From positions 1-38,188 of the forward strand of contig JAFEFH010000017.1 in NCBI GenBank assembly GCA_018240695.1: 38,188 bases of DNA, read 5' to 3'. The first letter of the stretch is position 1, and each line of letters begins with the position of its first letter. The notes under the pieces are model-generated. The model had not been told where the DNA came from. It saw only the letters and a list, made by a program, of their open reading frames with translations, and did not search any database. A program made the position numbers and the translations under genes. This DNA comes from Pseudomonadota bacterium. GTDB lineage: Bacteria; Pseudomonadota; Alphaproteobacteria; Reyranellales; Reyranellaceae. Shown in pieces: positions 32,356-38,188 of the stretch.

Positions 32356-32969
32356 AGCTCTATTACTGCGACGTGCTGGCGCCGCGGAAAGTCTGCGCGG
32401 CGCTGAAGACGGTGCTGAAGCTGCCGGTCGAGTACGTCTATGTCGACCTCGGCAAGGGTGAGAACCGCAAGCCGCCCTACAAGGCGATCAATCCCAACGG
32501 CAAGGTGCCGACCTTGGTAGATGGCGAGCGGACGATCACCGAGGCCGACACCATCCTCTGCTACCTGTCGGACAAGGTCGGCGCCGACCTCTGGCCCAGC
32601 GACAAGCAACGGCAGTTCGACGTCATGTCGTGGTTCAGCTGGAACGCGCAGCACTTCCTGCGCGCGACGGGCGGTCTCTATTTCGAATACGTCATCAAGG
32701 ACCGCTACAATCTCGGCCCTGCGGATCCCGCGGAGGTCGAGCAGGCGCTGGCCGAGTTCCGCCGCTGTGGCAAGCTGCTCGACGCCCATCTCAAGGAGCG
32801 CAAGTGGCTGGTCGGCGACAGGCTGAGCGCCGCCGACATCTCGGTCGCCGTCACCCTGCCCTATGCCGCCAAGGCGCACATGCCGGTCGACGAGTTCCCC
32901 GCGATGCGCCGCTGGCACGACCAGCTCTGCGCCATGGACGGCTGGCTCGATCCGTTTCCTCAGCGTTGA
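32352..32969 (+). CDS. Glutathione S-transferase family protein
   Basis: 205 residues. The N-terminal thioredoxin-like domain ends with NPNGKVPTLVDGE and ITEADTIL, giving the cis-proline and the glutathione-binding Glu/Asp segment. The C-terminal helical domain contains WLVGDRLSAADI, the N-capping box of GSTs. The GTG start overlaps the amidase TGA as GTGA. The last codons (Pro-Gln-Arg-stop) lie in a hairpin shared with the convergent lyase gene. The reaction is probably conjugation or isomerisation of an electrophilic substrate from the same pathway as the SDR and amidase (inference). Confidence 0.92.
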   Translation: MKLYYCDVLAPRKVCAALKTVLKLPVEYVYVDLGKGENRKPPYKAINPNGKVPTLVDGERTITEADTILCYLSDKVGADLWPSDKQRQFDVMSWFSWNAQHFLRATGGLYFEYVIKDRYNLGPADPAEVEQALAEFRRCGKLLDAHLKERKWLVGDRLSAADISVAVTLPYAAKAHMPVDEFPAMRRWHDQLCAMDGWLDPFPQR

Positions 32970-32984
32970 TCGCTAACGCTGGGG
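32958..32984. terminator. Hairpin spanning both stop codons of convergent genes
   Basis: A 10-bp stem pairs 32958-32967 with 32975-32984 across a 7-base loop, with one T-G pair. The inner seven pairs, CAGCGTT/AACGCTG, are perfect on both strands. Both stop codons (GST at 32967-32969, lyase at 32975-32973) fall within it. The position between two convergent operons fits a bidirectional terminator, though no T run follows on either strand. Confidence 0.5.
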
Positions 32985-33893
32985 CATGCCCTGCGGGATG
33001 ACGGTCTGCACGATCGAGGAGTCGAGCGCCTCGTAGTCGTGATAGCCGATCGTCTTGTAGAGCTCGGCGCGCGTCTGCATCCGGTCGACCATCTTCTGCG
33101 TGCCGCCGTCGCGCTTGATCGCGGCATAGAGCTGCTCCTGCGCCTTGTTGGCCATGCGGAACGCCGAGACCGGCCAGATCACCATGGAATAGCCCATCGC
33201 CTCGAACTCCGAGGCGGTGAAGAACGGCGTGCGGCCGAACTCCGTCATGTTGGCCAGCAGCTTCACGCCCGGCATCGCCTTGGCGAAGGCGCGGAACATG
33301 TCGGCGTTGTTCAATGCCTCGGGAAAGATCGCGTCGGCGCCCGCCTCGATATAGCGCTTGGCGCGCGCCACGGCGCCGTCGATGCCTTCGCTGGCCGCGG
33401 CATCCGTGCGGGCGATCACATAGAGGTCGCGGCGCGCCTTTGAGGCGGCATGCACCTTAGCGGCCATGTCCTGCGGCTCGGCGAGCTTCTTGTCGTTGAG
33501 GTGGCCGCACTTCTTGGGCAGCAGCTGGTCCTCGATATGGACCGCGCCGGCGCCCGCTTCCTCGAACGCCCGTACCATGTGCATGACGTTCAGCGCCTCG
33601 CCGTAGCCGGTGTCGCCGTCGACCAGTACCGGCAGCCCCGATGCGCGCGCGACTTGGCGGATGAAGAAGCAGACCTCGTCGACCGTGATGACGCCGAGAT
33701 CCGGCAGTCCCATCGACGCCGACATGCCCGCGCCCGAGAGATACAGCGCCTCGAAGCCCGCATCGCGCGCCTGCAACGAGGCGAGACCGTTGTGCGTGCC
33801 CGGCATCTGGAGGATGCCGCCCTTCTCCATCAGCGCGCGGAAGCGCTTGCCGGCGGACTGGGCCGGCAGGTCGTTGGCGACGAGATACGGCAT
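32973..33893 (-). CDS. Isocitrate lyase/PEP mutase superfamily protein, methylisocitrate lyase-like
   Basis: 306 residues, TIM-barrel enzyme that cleaves or forms C-C or C-P bonds next to a carboxylate. It opens with SAGKRFRALMEKGGILQMPGT-like text and ALYLSGAGMSASMGLPDLG, as in PrpB. VDGDTGYG (91-98) holds metal ligands, and KKCGH (127-131) carries the catalytic Cys of the lyases. Methylisocitrate lyase makes pyruvate and succinate from 2-methylisocitrate; no prpC or prpD is nearby, so another 2-methylmalate-like substrate is possible. GGAGG precedes ATG 33893. It is last in the thioesterase-DUF1007-EamA-lyase run, 11 bases after the EamA gene. Confidence 0.9.
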   Translation of the reverse strand: MPYLVANDLPAQSAGKRFRALMEKGGILQMPGTHNGLASLQARDAGFEALYLSGAGMSASMGLPDLGVITVDEVCFFIRQVARASGLPVLVDGDTGYGEALNVMHMVRAFEEAGAGAVHIEDQLLPKKCGHLNDKKLAEPQDMAAKVHAASKARRDLYVIARTDAAASEGIDGAVARAKRYIEAGADAIFPEALNNADMFRAFAKAMPGVKLLANMTEFGRTPFFTASEFEAMGYSMVIWPVSAFRMANKAQEQLYAAIKRDGGTQKMVDRMQTRAELYKTIGYHDYEALDSSIVQTVIPQGMPQR

Positions 33894-33904
33894 GAAATCC
33901 TCCG

Positions 33905-34792
33905 TCAGTTCTTCTTGCGGCCGTGCCAGCCGACCAGCAGGCCGGCGGCGATGATCACCGCGCTTCCGACCCAAGTATAGAAGTCGGGAATCTCGGCGAA
34001 CATCAGGTAACCCACGATCACCGAGCCGATCATCTGCGTGTAGTTCAGCGGCGCGATCAGGTTGGCCGGCGCATAGCTGAAGGCGCGCGCCACGCAGTAG
34101 TGGCCGAAGCCGCCGAAGAAGCCCAGCGACAGCATCATGGCGATGTCCTGCCAGTTGTCCGGCGTCTTCCAGGCGAAGGGCACGAAGAACGACGTCACGA
34201 CCGTGCAACCCAGCGCGCTGTAGAAGGCGGTGGTCGCGGGCGAATCGACGGCCGCCACGCGCCGCACGACGATCTGGTAGACGGCGTAGGAGACGGCGCT
34301 GGCCAGGATCATCAGCGACGCCCACTGGAAGACCGAGCTGCCGGGGCGAATGACGATCAGCACGCCCGCGAAGCCGATCACGACGGAGGCCAGCCGCACC
34401 AGCGTGATGCGCTCGCCGAGCAGCGGCCAGGCGAGGAACGTCACCGCCAGCGGCGAGACGAAGGAGATGGCGATCGCCTCGGTGACGCCGACATACTTGG
34501 CCGCACCGAAGAAGAAGAACGTCGCGCCGAGCAGTCCCAGCGAGCAGATGAGCTGTTGCCGCGGCGCCCGCGTGCGCAGCAGCGCGAGGCCGCGACGTGG
34601 CAGGAAGATCGCGGCCATCAGCACGAGATGCGTCGCCAGCCGGATCCAGACGACTTCCTGGTACGGATAGATGCCGGTCAGCAGCTTCACCATGCTGTTC
34701 ATCACCGGGAACAGCGCACACGCCACGCACATGTAGAAGATGCCGAGCCACGGTCGATAGACCCGATCGGGCGGCTTTACGGAAGCTTGCAC
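33905..34792 (-). CDS. EamA/DMT family transporter
   Basis: Inner-membrane protein of 295 residues with about ten hydrophobic helices in two repeats of the EamA type. The second strand of each repeat ends in the family's loop patterns: AISFVSPLAVTFLAWPLLGERI in the first and LIAPLNYTQMIGSVIVGYLMFAEIP in the second, each with the conserved Pro and a Glu after the helix. Such proteins export metabolites or amino acids, and the substrate is unknown. The start is GTG 34792, which overlaps the DUF1007 gene end by 16 bases. The C-terminal GWHGRKKN is cytoplasmic and basic. Confidence 0.9.
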   Translation of the reverse strand: MQASVKPPDRVYRPWLGIFYMCVACALFPVMNSMVKLLTGIYPYQEVVWIRLATHLVLMAAIFLPRRGLALLRTRAPRQQLICSLGLLGATFFFFGAAKYVGVTEAIAISFVSPLAVTFLAWPLLGERITLVRLASVVIGFAGVLIVIRPGSSVFQWASLMILASAVSYAVYQIVVRRVAAVDSPATTAFYSALGCTVVTSFFVPFAWKTPDNWQDIAMMLSLGFFGGFGHYCVARAFSYAPANLIAPLNYTQMIGSVIVGYLMFAEIPDFYTWVGSAVIIAAGLLVGWHGRKKN

Positions 34793-35454
34793 GAGACCCT
34801 GTCGGCGAACACCGGCTTGCCGGGCACGAACTCCGACTTGTAGGTGGGATGCTTGTCGAGCGTGCAGCCCTTGGGCAGCGACGCCTTGTCGACCTCGATG
34901 CGGATGAAGTCCTCGCCGTCCTGCGTCGTGATGCTGAACGATTTCACCGGCTGCGGCAGCGCGAAGCGCATGACGTAGACCAGGTTGCGCGGGCCGCCCT
35001 TGCGCTCCGGCTTCTTGACCTGCTTGTTCTCGGGCATCGGCATGCCGCCCTTGGCGTCCTTCCCGTCACCCTCGTCGTGGTTCCACTCGGGTGGCGTGAA
35101 GGTCGCGGGATCGTCGATGCGCGCCACCAGCGTGGGCCGCTGCGGCGGGCGGAAATCCTGGGCGCCGGTGTTGAGCCAGGTGAGGAAACCCACCTTCTGC
35201 AATTCCGGCAGCATGTCGTCGGCCAGCGACTTGGTCTCGGCCATCGAGATCCTGCCGTCGCCGTTCTCGTCGATCGGCGGGATCTCGCCTTCGCTGGCCT
35301 CCGGATCGAAATGCCACTCGATCTCGACATGGGTGTACTTGCCGCCCTGCTCGATGGCGCGCACGTGCTGGGAGATCCAGATGTGCGGATGAGCCGAGGC
35401 GACGCCCGGCACGAGCAGAGCGACGGCGGCGACCGCGGAGACGAGCGCCCTCAC
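34777..35454 (-). CDS. DUF1007 family periplasmic protein with EF-hand-like loop
   Basis: 225 residues. The signal peptide is followed directly by AHPHIWI, the hallmark of DUF1007; the His residues at the mature N-terminus look metal-binding. DENGDGRISMAE at about 62-73 matches a calcium-binding EF-hand loop (D-x-N-x-D-x-R-I-x-x-x-E). The rest is beta-rich with a Lys/Pro-rich stretch at about 133-155. DUF1007 genes often lie beside nickel/cobalt or other metal exporters, but none is seen here. The GTG start overlaps the thioesterase stop as GTGA. The function is unknown; a metal-related periplasmic role is inferred. Confidence 0.88.
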   Translation of the reverse strand: MRALVSAVAAVALLVPGVASAHPHIWISQHVRAIEQGGKYTHVEIEWHFDPEASEGEIPPIDENGDGRISMAETKSLADDMLPELQKVGFLTWLNTGAQDFRPPQRPTLVARIDDPATFTPPEWNHDEGDGKDAKGGMPMPENKQVKKPERKGGPRNLVYVMRFALPQPVKSFSITTQDGEDFIRIEVDKASLPKGCTLDKHPTYKSEFVPGKPVFADRVSCKLP

Positions 35455-35849
35455 GATGCCGGCACCGCGCGCGGCTTGCCGTCATTGTCGATCGCGACGA
35501 ACACGAACGTCCCGTGCGTCACCTGGATTTGCGCCGGATCGAGCCGGCGCTGCACGACCGTCTCGAGCGCGATGGTGATCGAGGTCTTGCCGACTTTCGT
35601 GACCTCGCCATAGATCGACACCAGGTCGCCTACCTTGATCGGCTGGACGAAGGTCATGGCGGTGATCGCCACGGTCGCGACGCGGCCCTTGGCCACGCGG
35701 GCGGCCAGCGTTCCGCCCGCCATATCCATCTGGGAGAGCACCCAGCCGCCGAAAATGTCGCCATTCCCGTTCATGTCGGCGGGCTGCGGAATCGTCCGCA
35801 CGATGGGGTCGCGCTGGCCTGCCGGCTGCTGTTCTGGCATCTGGTCCAC
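35451..35849 (-). CDS. Acyl-CoA thioesterase, YciA-like hotdog fold
   Basis: 132 residues. NGDIFGGWVLSQMDMAGG (about 29-46) is the core helix of the YciA/acyl-CoA hydrolase group, with Asp31 as the likely catalytic acid. VQPIKVGDLVSIYGEV and the closing strand THGTFVFVAID fit the single-hotdog fold. It hydrolyses acyl-CoA esters in the cytoplasm. ATG 35849 or 35840 could be the start. First gene of the minus-strand run thioesterase-DUF1007-EamA-lyase, divergent from parE. Confidence 0.92.
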   Translation of the reverse strand: MDQMPEQQPAGQRDPIVRTIPQPADMNGNGDIFGGWVLSQMDMAGGTLAARVAKGRVATVAITAMTFVQPIKVGDLVSIYGEVTKVGKTSITIALETVVQRRLDPAQIQVTHGTFVFVAIDNDGKPRAVPAS

Positions 35850-35947
35850 ACCGGATATTGTTGATTTTCAGCGATTTTCCTACCATACCGATGACCAACC
35901 GGCCATCACGCGATCCCCTCGCGCGGCTGCAGAAAGAAACAAGAAGC

Positions 35948-37966
35948 ATGGCAAAGAACGGCGATCTTTTCGGCGCGTCGGGCGGCAGCAAGAAGCAATC
36001 GGCGGCCAAGGACACTTCCTACACGGCCCGTGACATCGAGGTGCTGGAGGGTCTGGAGCCCGTCCGCAAGCGCCCCGGCATGTATATCGGCGGCACCGAC
36101 GAACGCGCCATGCATCATCTCGTGGCCGAGGTGCTCGACAATGCCATGGACGAGGCCGTCGCCGGTCACGCCGACACGATCCATCTCGAGATGCTGGCGG
36201 GCAACAGCGTGCTGATCCGCGACAACGGCCGCGGCATGCCGGTCGACCCGCATCCGAAGTTCAAGAACAAGTCGGCGCTCGAAGTCATCCTCACCACGCT
36301 CCATTCGGGCGGCAAGTTCAACAGCAAGGTCTATGCCACCTCGGGCGGCCTGCATGGCGTCGGTGCCTCGGTCGTCAACGCGCTATCCGACGAGCTCGAA
36401 GTCGAGGTCGCGCGCGACCGCAAGTCGTGGACGCAGAAATTCTCGCGCGGCAAGCCCAAGAGCAAGTTGATCTCCAACGGCCCGGCCAACAATCGCCGCG
36501 GCACGACGGTCACCTTCCATCCCGATCCCGAAATCTTCGGCAAGATCCAGTTCTCGCCCGAGCGCCTCTACCGGATGGCGCGCTCCAAGTCGTACCTGTT
36601 CCGCGGCGTCGAGATCCGCTGGAAGTGCGACAAGAGCCTGCTGCCCAAGGACGGCTCGATCCCCGCCGAGGAGACCTTCCACTTCGCCGGCGGCCTGAAG
36701 GACTATCTGGTGTCGGAGATCGGCACCCGCCCCACGGTCGTCCCCACCCCCTTCGCCGGCGAAGCCAAGAGCGACGGCAACGCCAAGGTCGAGTGGGCGG
36801 TGTGGTGGCCGACCGACGAGGAAGGCTTCATCCGCTCCTACTGCAACACCGTGCCGACCTCGGACGGCGGCACGCATGAGTCGGGCTTCCGCAGCGCGCT
36901 GGTGCGTGGCCTCAAGCGCTACGCCGACCTCACCGGCAACCGCAAGGGCTCCATCATCACCGCCGACGACGTGATCGACGGCTCGGCCGGCCTGGTCTCC
37001 GTGTTCATCGAGCAGCCGCAGTTCCAGGGCCAGACCAAGGAAAAGCTGGTCAGCGTCGAGGCGACCAAGATCGTCGAGGGAATCGTCGGCGACAATTTCG
37101 AGCACTGGCTGGTCGGCGACAAGGAAGCCGGCAACGTGCTGCTCGAACACGTGATCGCCAAGGCCGAGGAGCGCGTCCGCCGCAAGCAGGACCGCGAGCA
37201 GCAGCGCAAGACCGCGACGCGCAAGCTGCGCCTGCCGGGCAAGCTCGCCGACTGCTCGAGTTCGGCCTCGATCGGCACCGAGATCTTCCTCGTCGAAGGC
37301 GATTCGGCCGGCGGCTCGGCCAAGGCCGCGCGCAACCGCGAGACCCAGGCCATCCTGCCGCTGCGCGGCAAGATCCTGAACGTGGCCAGCGCCTCGGCCG
37401 ACAAGCTGCGCGAGAACCAGGAAGTCCAGGATCTCATCCAGGCGCTGGGCTGCGGCACCGGCGCCACCTACAGCGACGACCGGCTGCGCTACGAGAAGGT
37501 CATCATCATGACCGACGCCGACGTCGACGGCGCCCACATCGCCTCGCTGCTGATGACGTTCTTCTATCGCGAGATGCCGAAGCTGATCGAGAACGGCCAT
37601 CTCTACCTCGCCCAGCCGCCGCTGTTCCGCATCAGCAAGGGCGGCAAGACCGAGTATGCGCAGGACGACGCGCAGAAGGACGAGATCGTGCGCGGCCAGT
37701 TCGGCGGCAAGGCCGAGATCACGCGCTTCAAGGGCTTGGGCGAGATGCAGTCCGTGCACCTGCGCGAGACGACGATGGATCCGACCAAGCGCGTGCTGCT
37801 GAAGGTCGACGTGCCGACCGCGGCGAACACGACCGAGGGCACCGACGGCCGCCGCGAGGAGATGCGCACGCGCACGCTGGTCGAGGACCTGATGGGCCGC
37901 AAGCCGGAGAAGCGCTACGCCTTCATCCAGGAGAACGCGAAGTTCGCGCGCGATCTCGACGTCTGA
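35948..37966 (+). CDS. parE: DNA topoisomerase IV subunit B
   Basis: ATPase subunit of the decatenating type II topoisomerase, 672 residues from ATG 35948. The GHKL ATPase reads RPGMYIGGTDERAMHHL, EVLDNAMDEA, DNGRGMPVD and GGLHGVGASVVNAL. The TOPRIM domain has EGDSAGGSAKAARNRE at about 449 and DADVDGAHI at about 521. The absence of the long GyrB insertion and the LIQALGCGTG segment point to ParE rather than GyrB. The start is uncertain: ATG 35891 and an upstream codon are in frame, and none has a strong Shine-Dalgarno. It is divergent from the thioesterase gene. Confidence 0.95.
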   Translation: MAKNGDLFGASGGSKKQSAAKDTSYTARDIEVLEGLEPVRKRPGMYIGGTDERAMHHLVAEVLDNAMDEAVAGHADTIHLEMLAGNSVLIRDNGRGMPVDPHPKFKNKSALEVILTTLHSGGKFNSKVYATSGGLHGVGASVVNALSDELEVEVARDRKSWTQKFSRGKPKSKLISNGPANNRRGTTVTFHPDPEIFGKIQFSPERLYRMARSKSYLFRGVEIRWKCDKSLLPKDGSIPAEETFHFAGGLKDYLVSEIGTRPTVVPTPFAGEAKSDGNAKVEWAVWWPTDEEGFIRSYCNTVPTSDGGTHESGFRSALVRGLKRYADLTGNRKGSIITADDVIDGSAGLVSVFIEQPQFQGQTKEKLVSVEATKIVEGIVGDNFEHWLVGDKEAGNVLLEHVIAKAEERVRRKQDREQQRKTATRKLRLPGKLADCSSSASIGTEIFLVEGDSAGGSAKAARNRETQAILPLRGKILNVASASADKLRENQEVQDLIQALGCGTGATYSDDRLRYEKVIIMTDADVDGAHIASLLMTFFYREMPKLIENGHLYLAQPPLFRISKGGKTEYAQDDAQKDEIVRGQFGGKAEITRFKGLGEMQSVHLRETTMDPTKRVLLKVDVPTAANTTEGTDGRREEMRTRTLVEDLMGRKPEKRYAFIQENAKFARDLDV

Positions 37967-37998
37967 GGCTTACAACCGGCTGACGATCCGCGCGCGAG

Positions 37999-38049
37999 AA
38001 CGTGAGATGCCCGATGCTGCGCACGGGCCTACGATCTTCTCCTCACGTT
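37999..38049 (+). terminator. Nested inverted repeat after parE
   Basis: AACGTGAG (37999-38006) pairs perfectly with CTCACGTT (38042-38049), and within it GCCCG (38009-38013) pairs with CGGGC (38024-38028). It lies 33 bases after the parE stop and ends 15 bases before the next start codon, just ahead of AAGGAGG. It could end parE transcription or be a leader structure of the following gene. No T run is present. Confidence 0.35.
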
Positions 38050-38064
38050 TCGCAAGGAGGCTCC

Positions 38065-38188
38065 ATGCGCCCCATCCGCAAGATCGCGATCGCCCTGCTC
38101 GCCGCGGCATCCCTGCCCGTCATTCCCGCGGTCGCGGCGACGTTGGGCGGCCTCGACTACGCCACGCAGTACGACTATCGCGAGTTCT
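38065..38188 (+). CDS. Secreted protein of unknown family (N-terminal part only)
   Basis: The first 41 codons are in the window. MRPIRKIAIALLAAASLPV is a clear signal peptide (basic start, hydrophobic core) with cleavage likely after AVAA at about residue 25. The mature start TLGGLDYATQYDYREF is not one I recognise. A strong AAGGAGG Shine-Dalgarno lies at good spacing before ATG 38065, so the start is well supported. The gene continues past the right edge. Confidence 0.75.
   Translation, partial: MRPIRKIAIALLAAASLPVIPAVAATLGGLDYATQYDYREF

Noticed and set aside
1..38188. CRISPR arrays, insertion sequences, toxin-antitoxin pairs or phage genes
   Set aside because: I saw no regularly spaced identical repeats, terminal inverted repeats with transposase, or recognisable defence or phage proteins. 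The only dense repeats are the TPR coding units.

Overview
The window looks like chromosomal DNA of a high-GC alphaproteobacterium. The reasons are the strong GC bias at third codon positions, the order rlpA - D-Ala-D-Ala carboxypeptidase - tmk - holB - metG - tatD, the sdhE-mfd/recG arrangement, a Bug-type solute receptor without its permease, and CoxD/CoxE/XdhC-type genes. A Reyranella-like or other Rhodospirillales/Hyphomicrobiales-like organism would fit, but this is inference from gene content and no rRNA is present. No transposase, integrase, phage gene or CRISPR array was found. Genes are very tightly packed, and no gene-free stretch exceeds about 240 bases.

Layout: (1) 1-5797, minus strand: rlpA, a D-Ala-D-Ala carboxypeptidase, tmk, holB, metG and tatD (cut by the window edge), a housekeeping cluster of cell wall, dTTP supply, replication and translation. 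(2) 5906-5995: tRNA-Ser(UGA), then a small SnoaL-like gene. (3) 6659-9160: a secreted protein built almost only of about 20 TPR repeats, divergent from a Bug-family solute-binding protein (9399-10391). (4) 10395-15572: a CYTH protein, a D-threonine aldolase/D-serine dehydratase-like PLP enzyme, two divergent SDR oxidoreductases, an MFS transporter and a FrnE-like DsbA protein. (5) 15569-21482: mfd and sdhE, divergent from recG. (6) 21491-30105, minus strand: a seven-gene polycistron reading MoxR ATPase (CoxD-like), VWA protein (CoxE-like), XdhC N-half, XdhC C-half, MoeA-like/MocA fusion, SufS-type cysteine desulfurase and SufU-type sulfur-transfer protein, followed by a secreted DUF4139 protein. 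(7) 30203-32969: an overlapping SDR-amidase-glutathione transferase operon. (8) 32973-35849, minus strand: acyl-CoA thioesterase, DUF1007 protein, EamA transporter and a PrpB-like lyase. (9) 35948-37966: parE, then the start of a secreted protein cut by the window end.

The most interesting unit is region 6. It joins the functions needed to mature a xanthine-dehydrogenase/CO-dehydrogenase-type molybdenum hydroxylase: making the cytidylated cofactor (MocA), holding it (XdhC), supplying sulfur (SufS/SufU), and inserting or remodelling it (MoxR ATPase plus VWA protein). No hydroxylase structural gene is present in the window. I infer a stand-alone maturation and sulfuration module whose clients lie elsewhere. 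Each part resembles a known family; the direct attachment of the SufS-SufU pair and the split XdhC are the parts worth testing.

A second theme is gene-end economy. All six convergent gene pairs have their stop codons overlapping or within 9 bases, one pair inside a 10-bp-stem hairpin that gives both proteins the same last three residues. All six GTG starts that I assigned lie where a gene overlaps its upstream neighbour.
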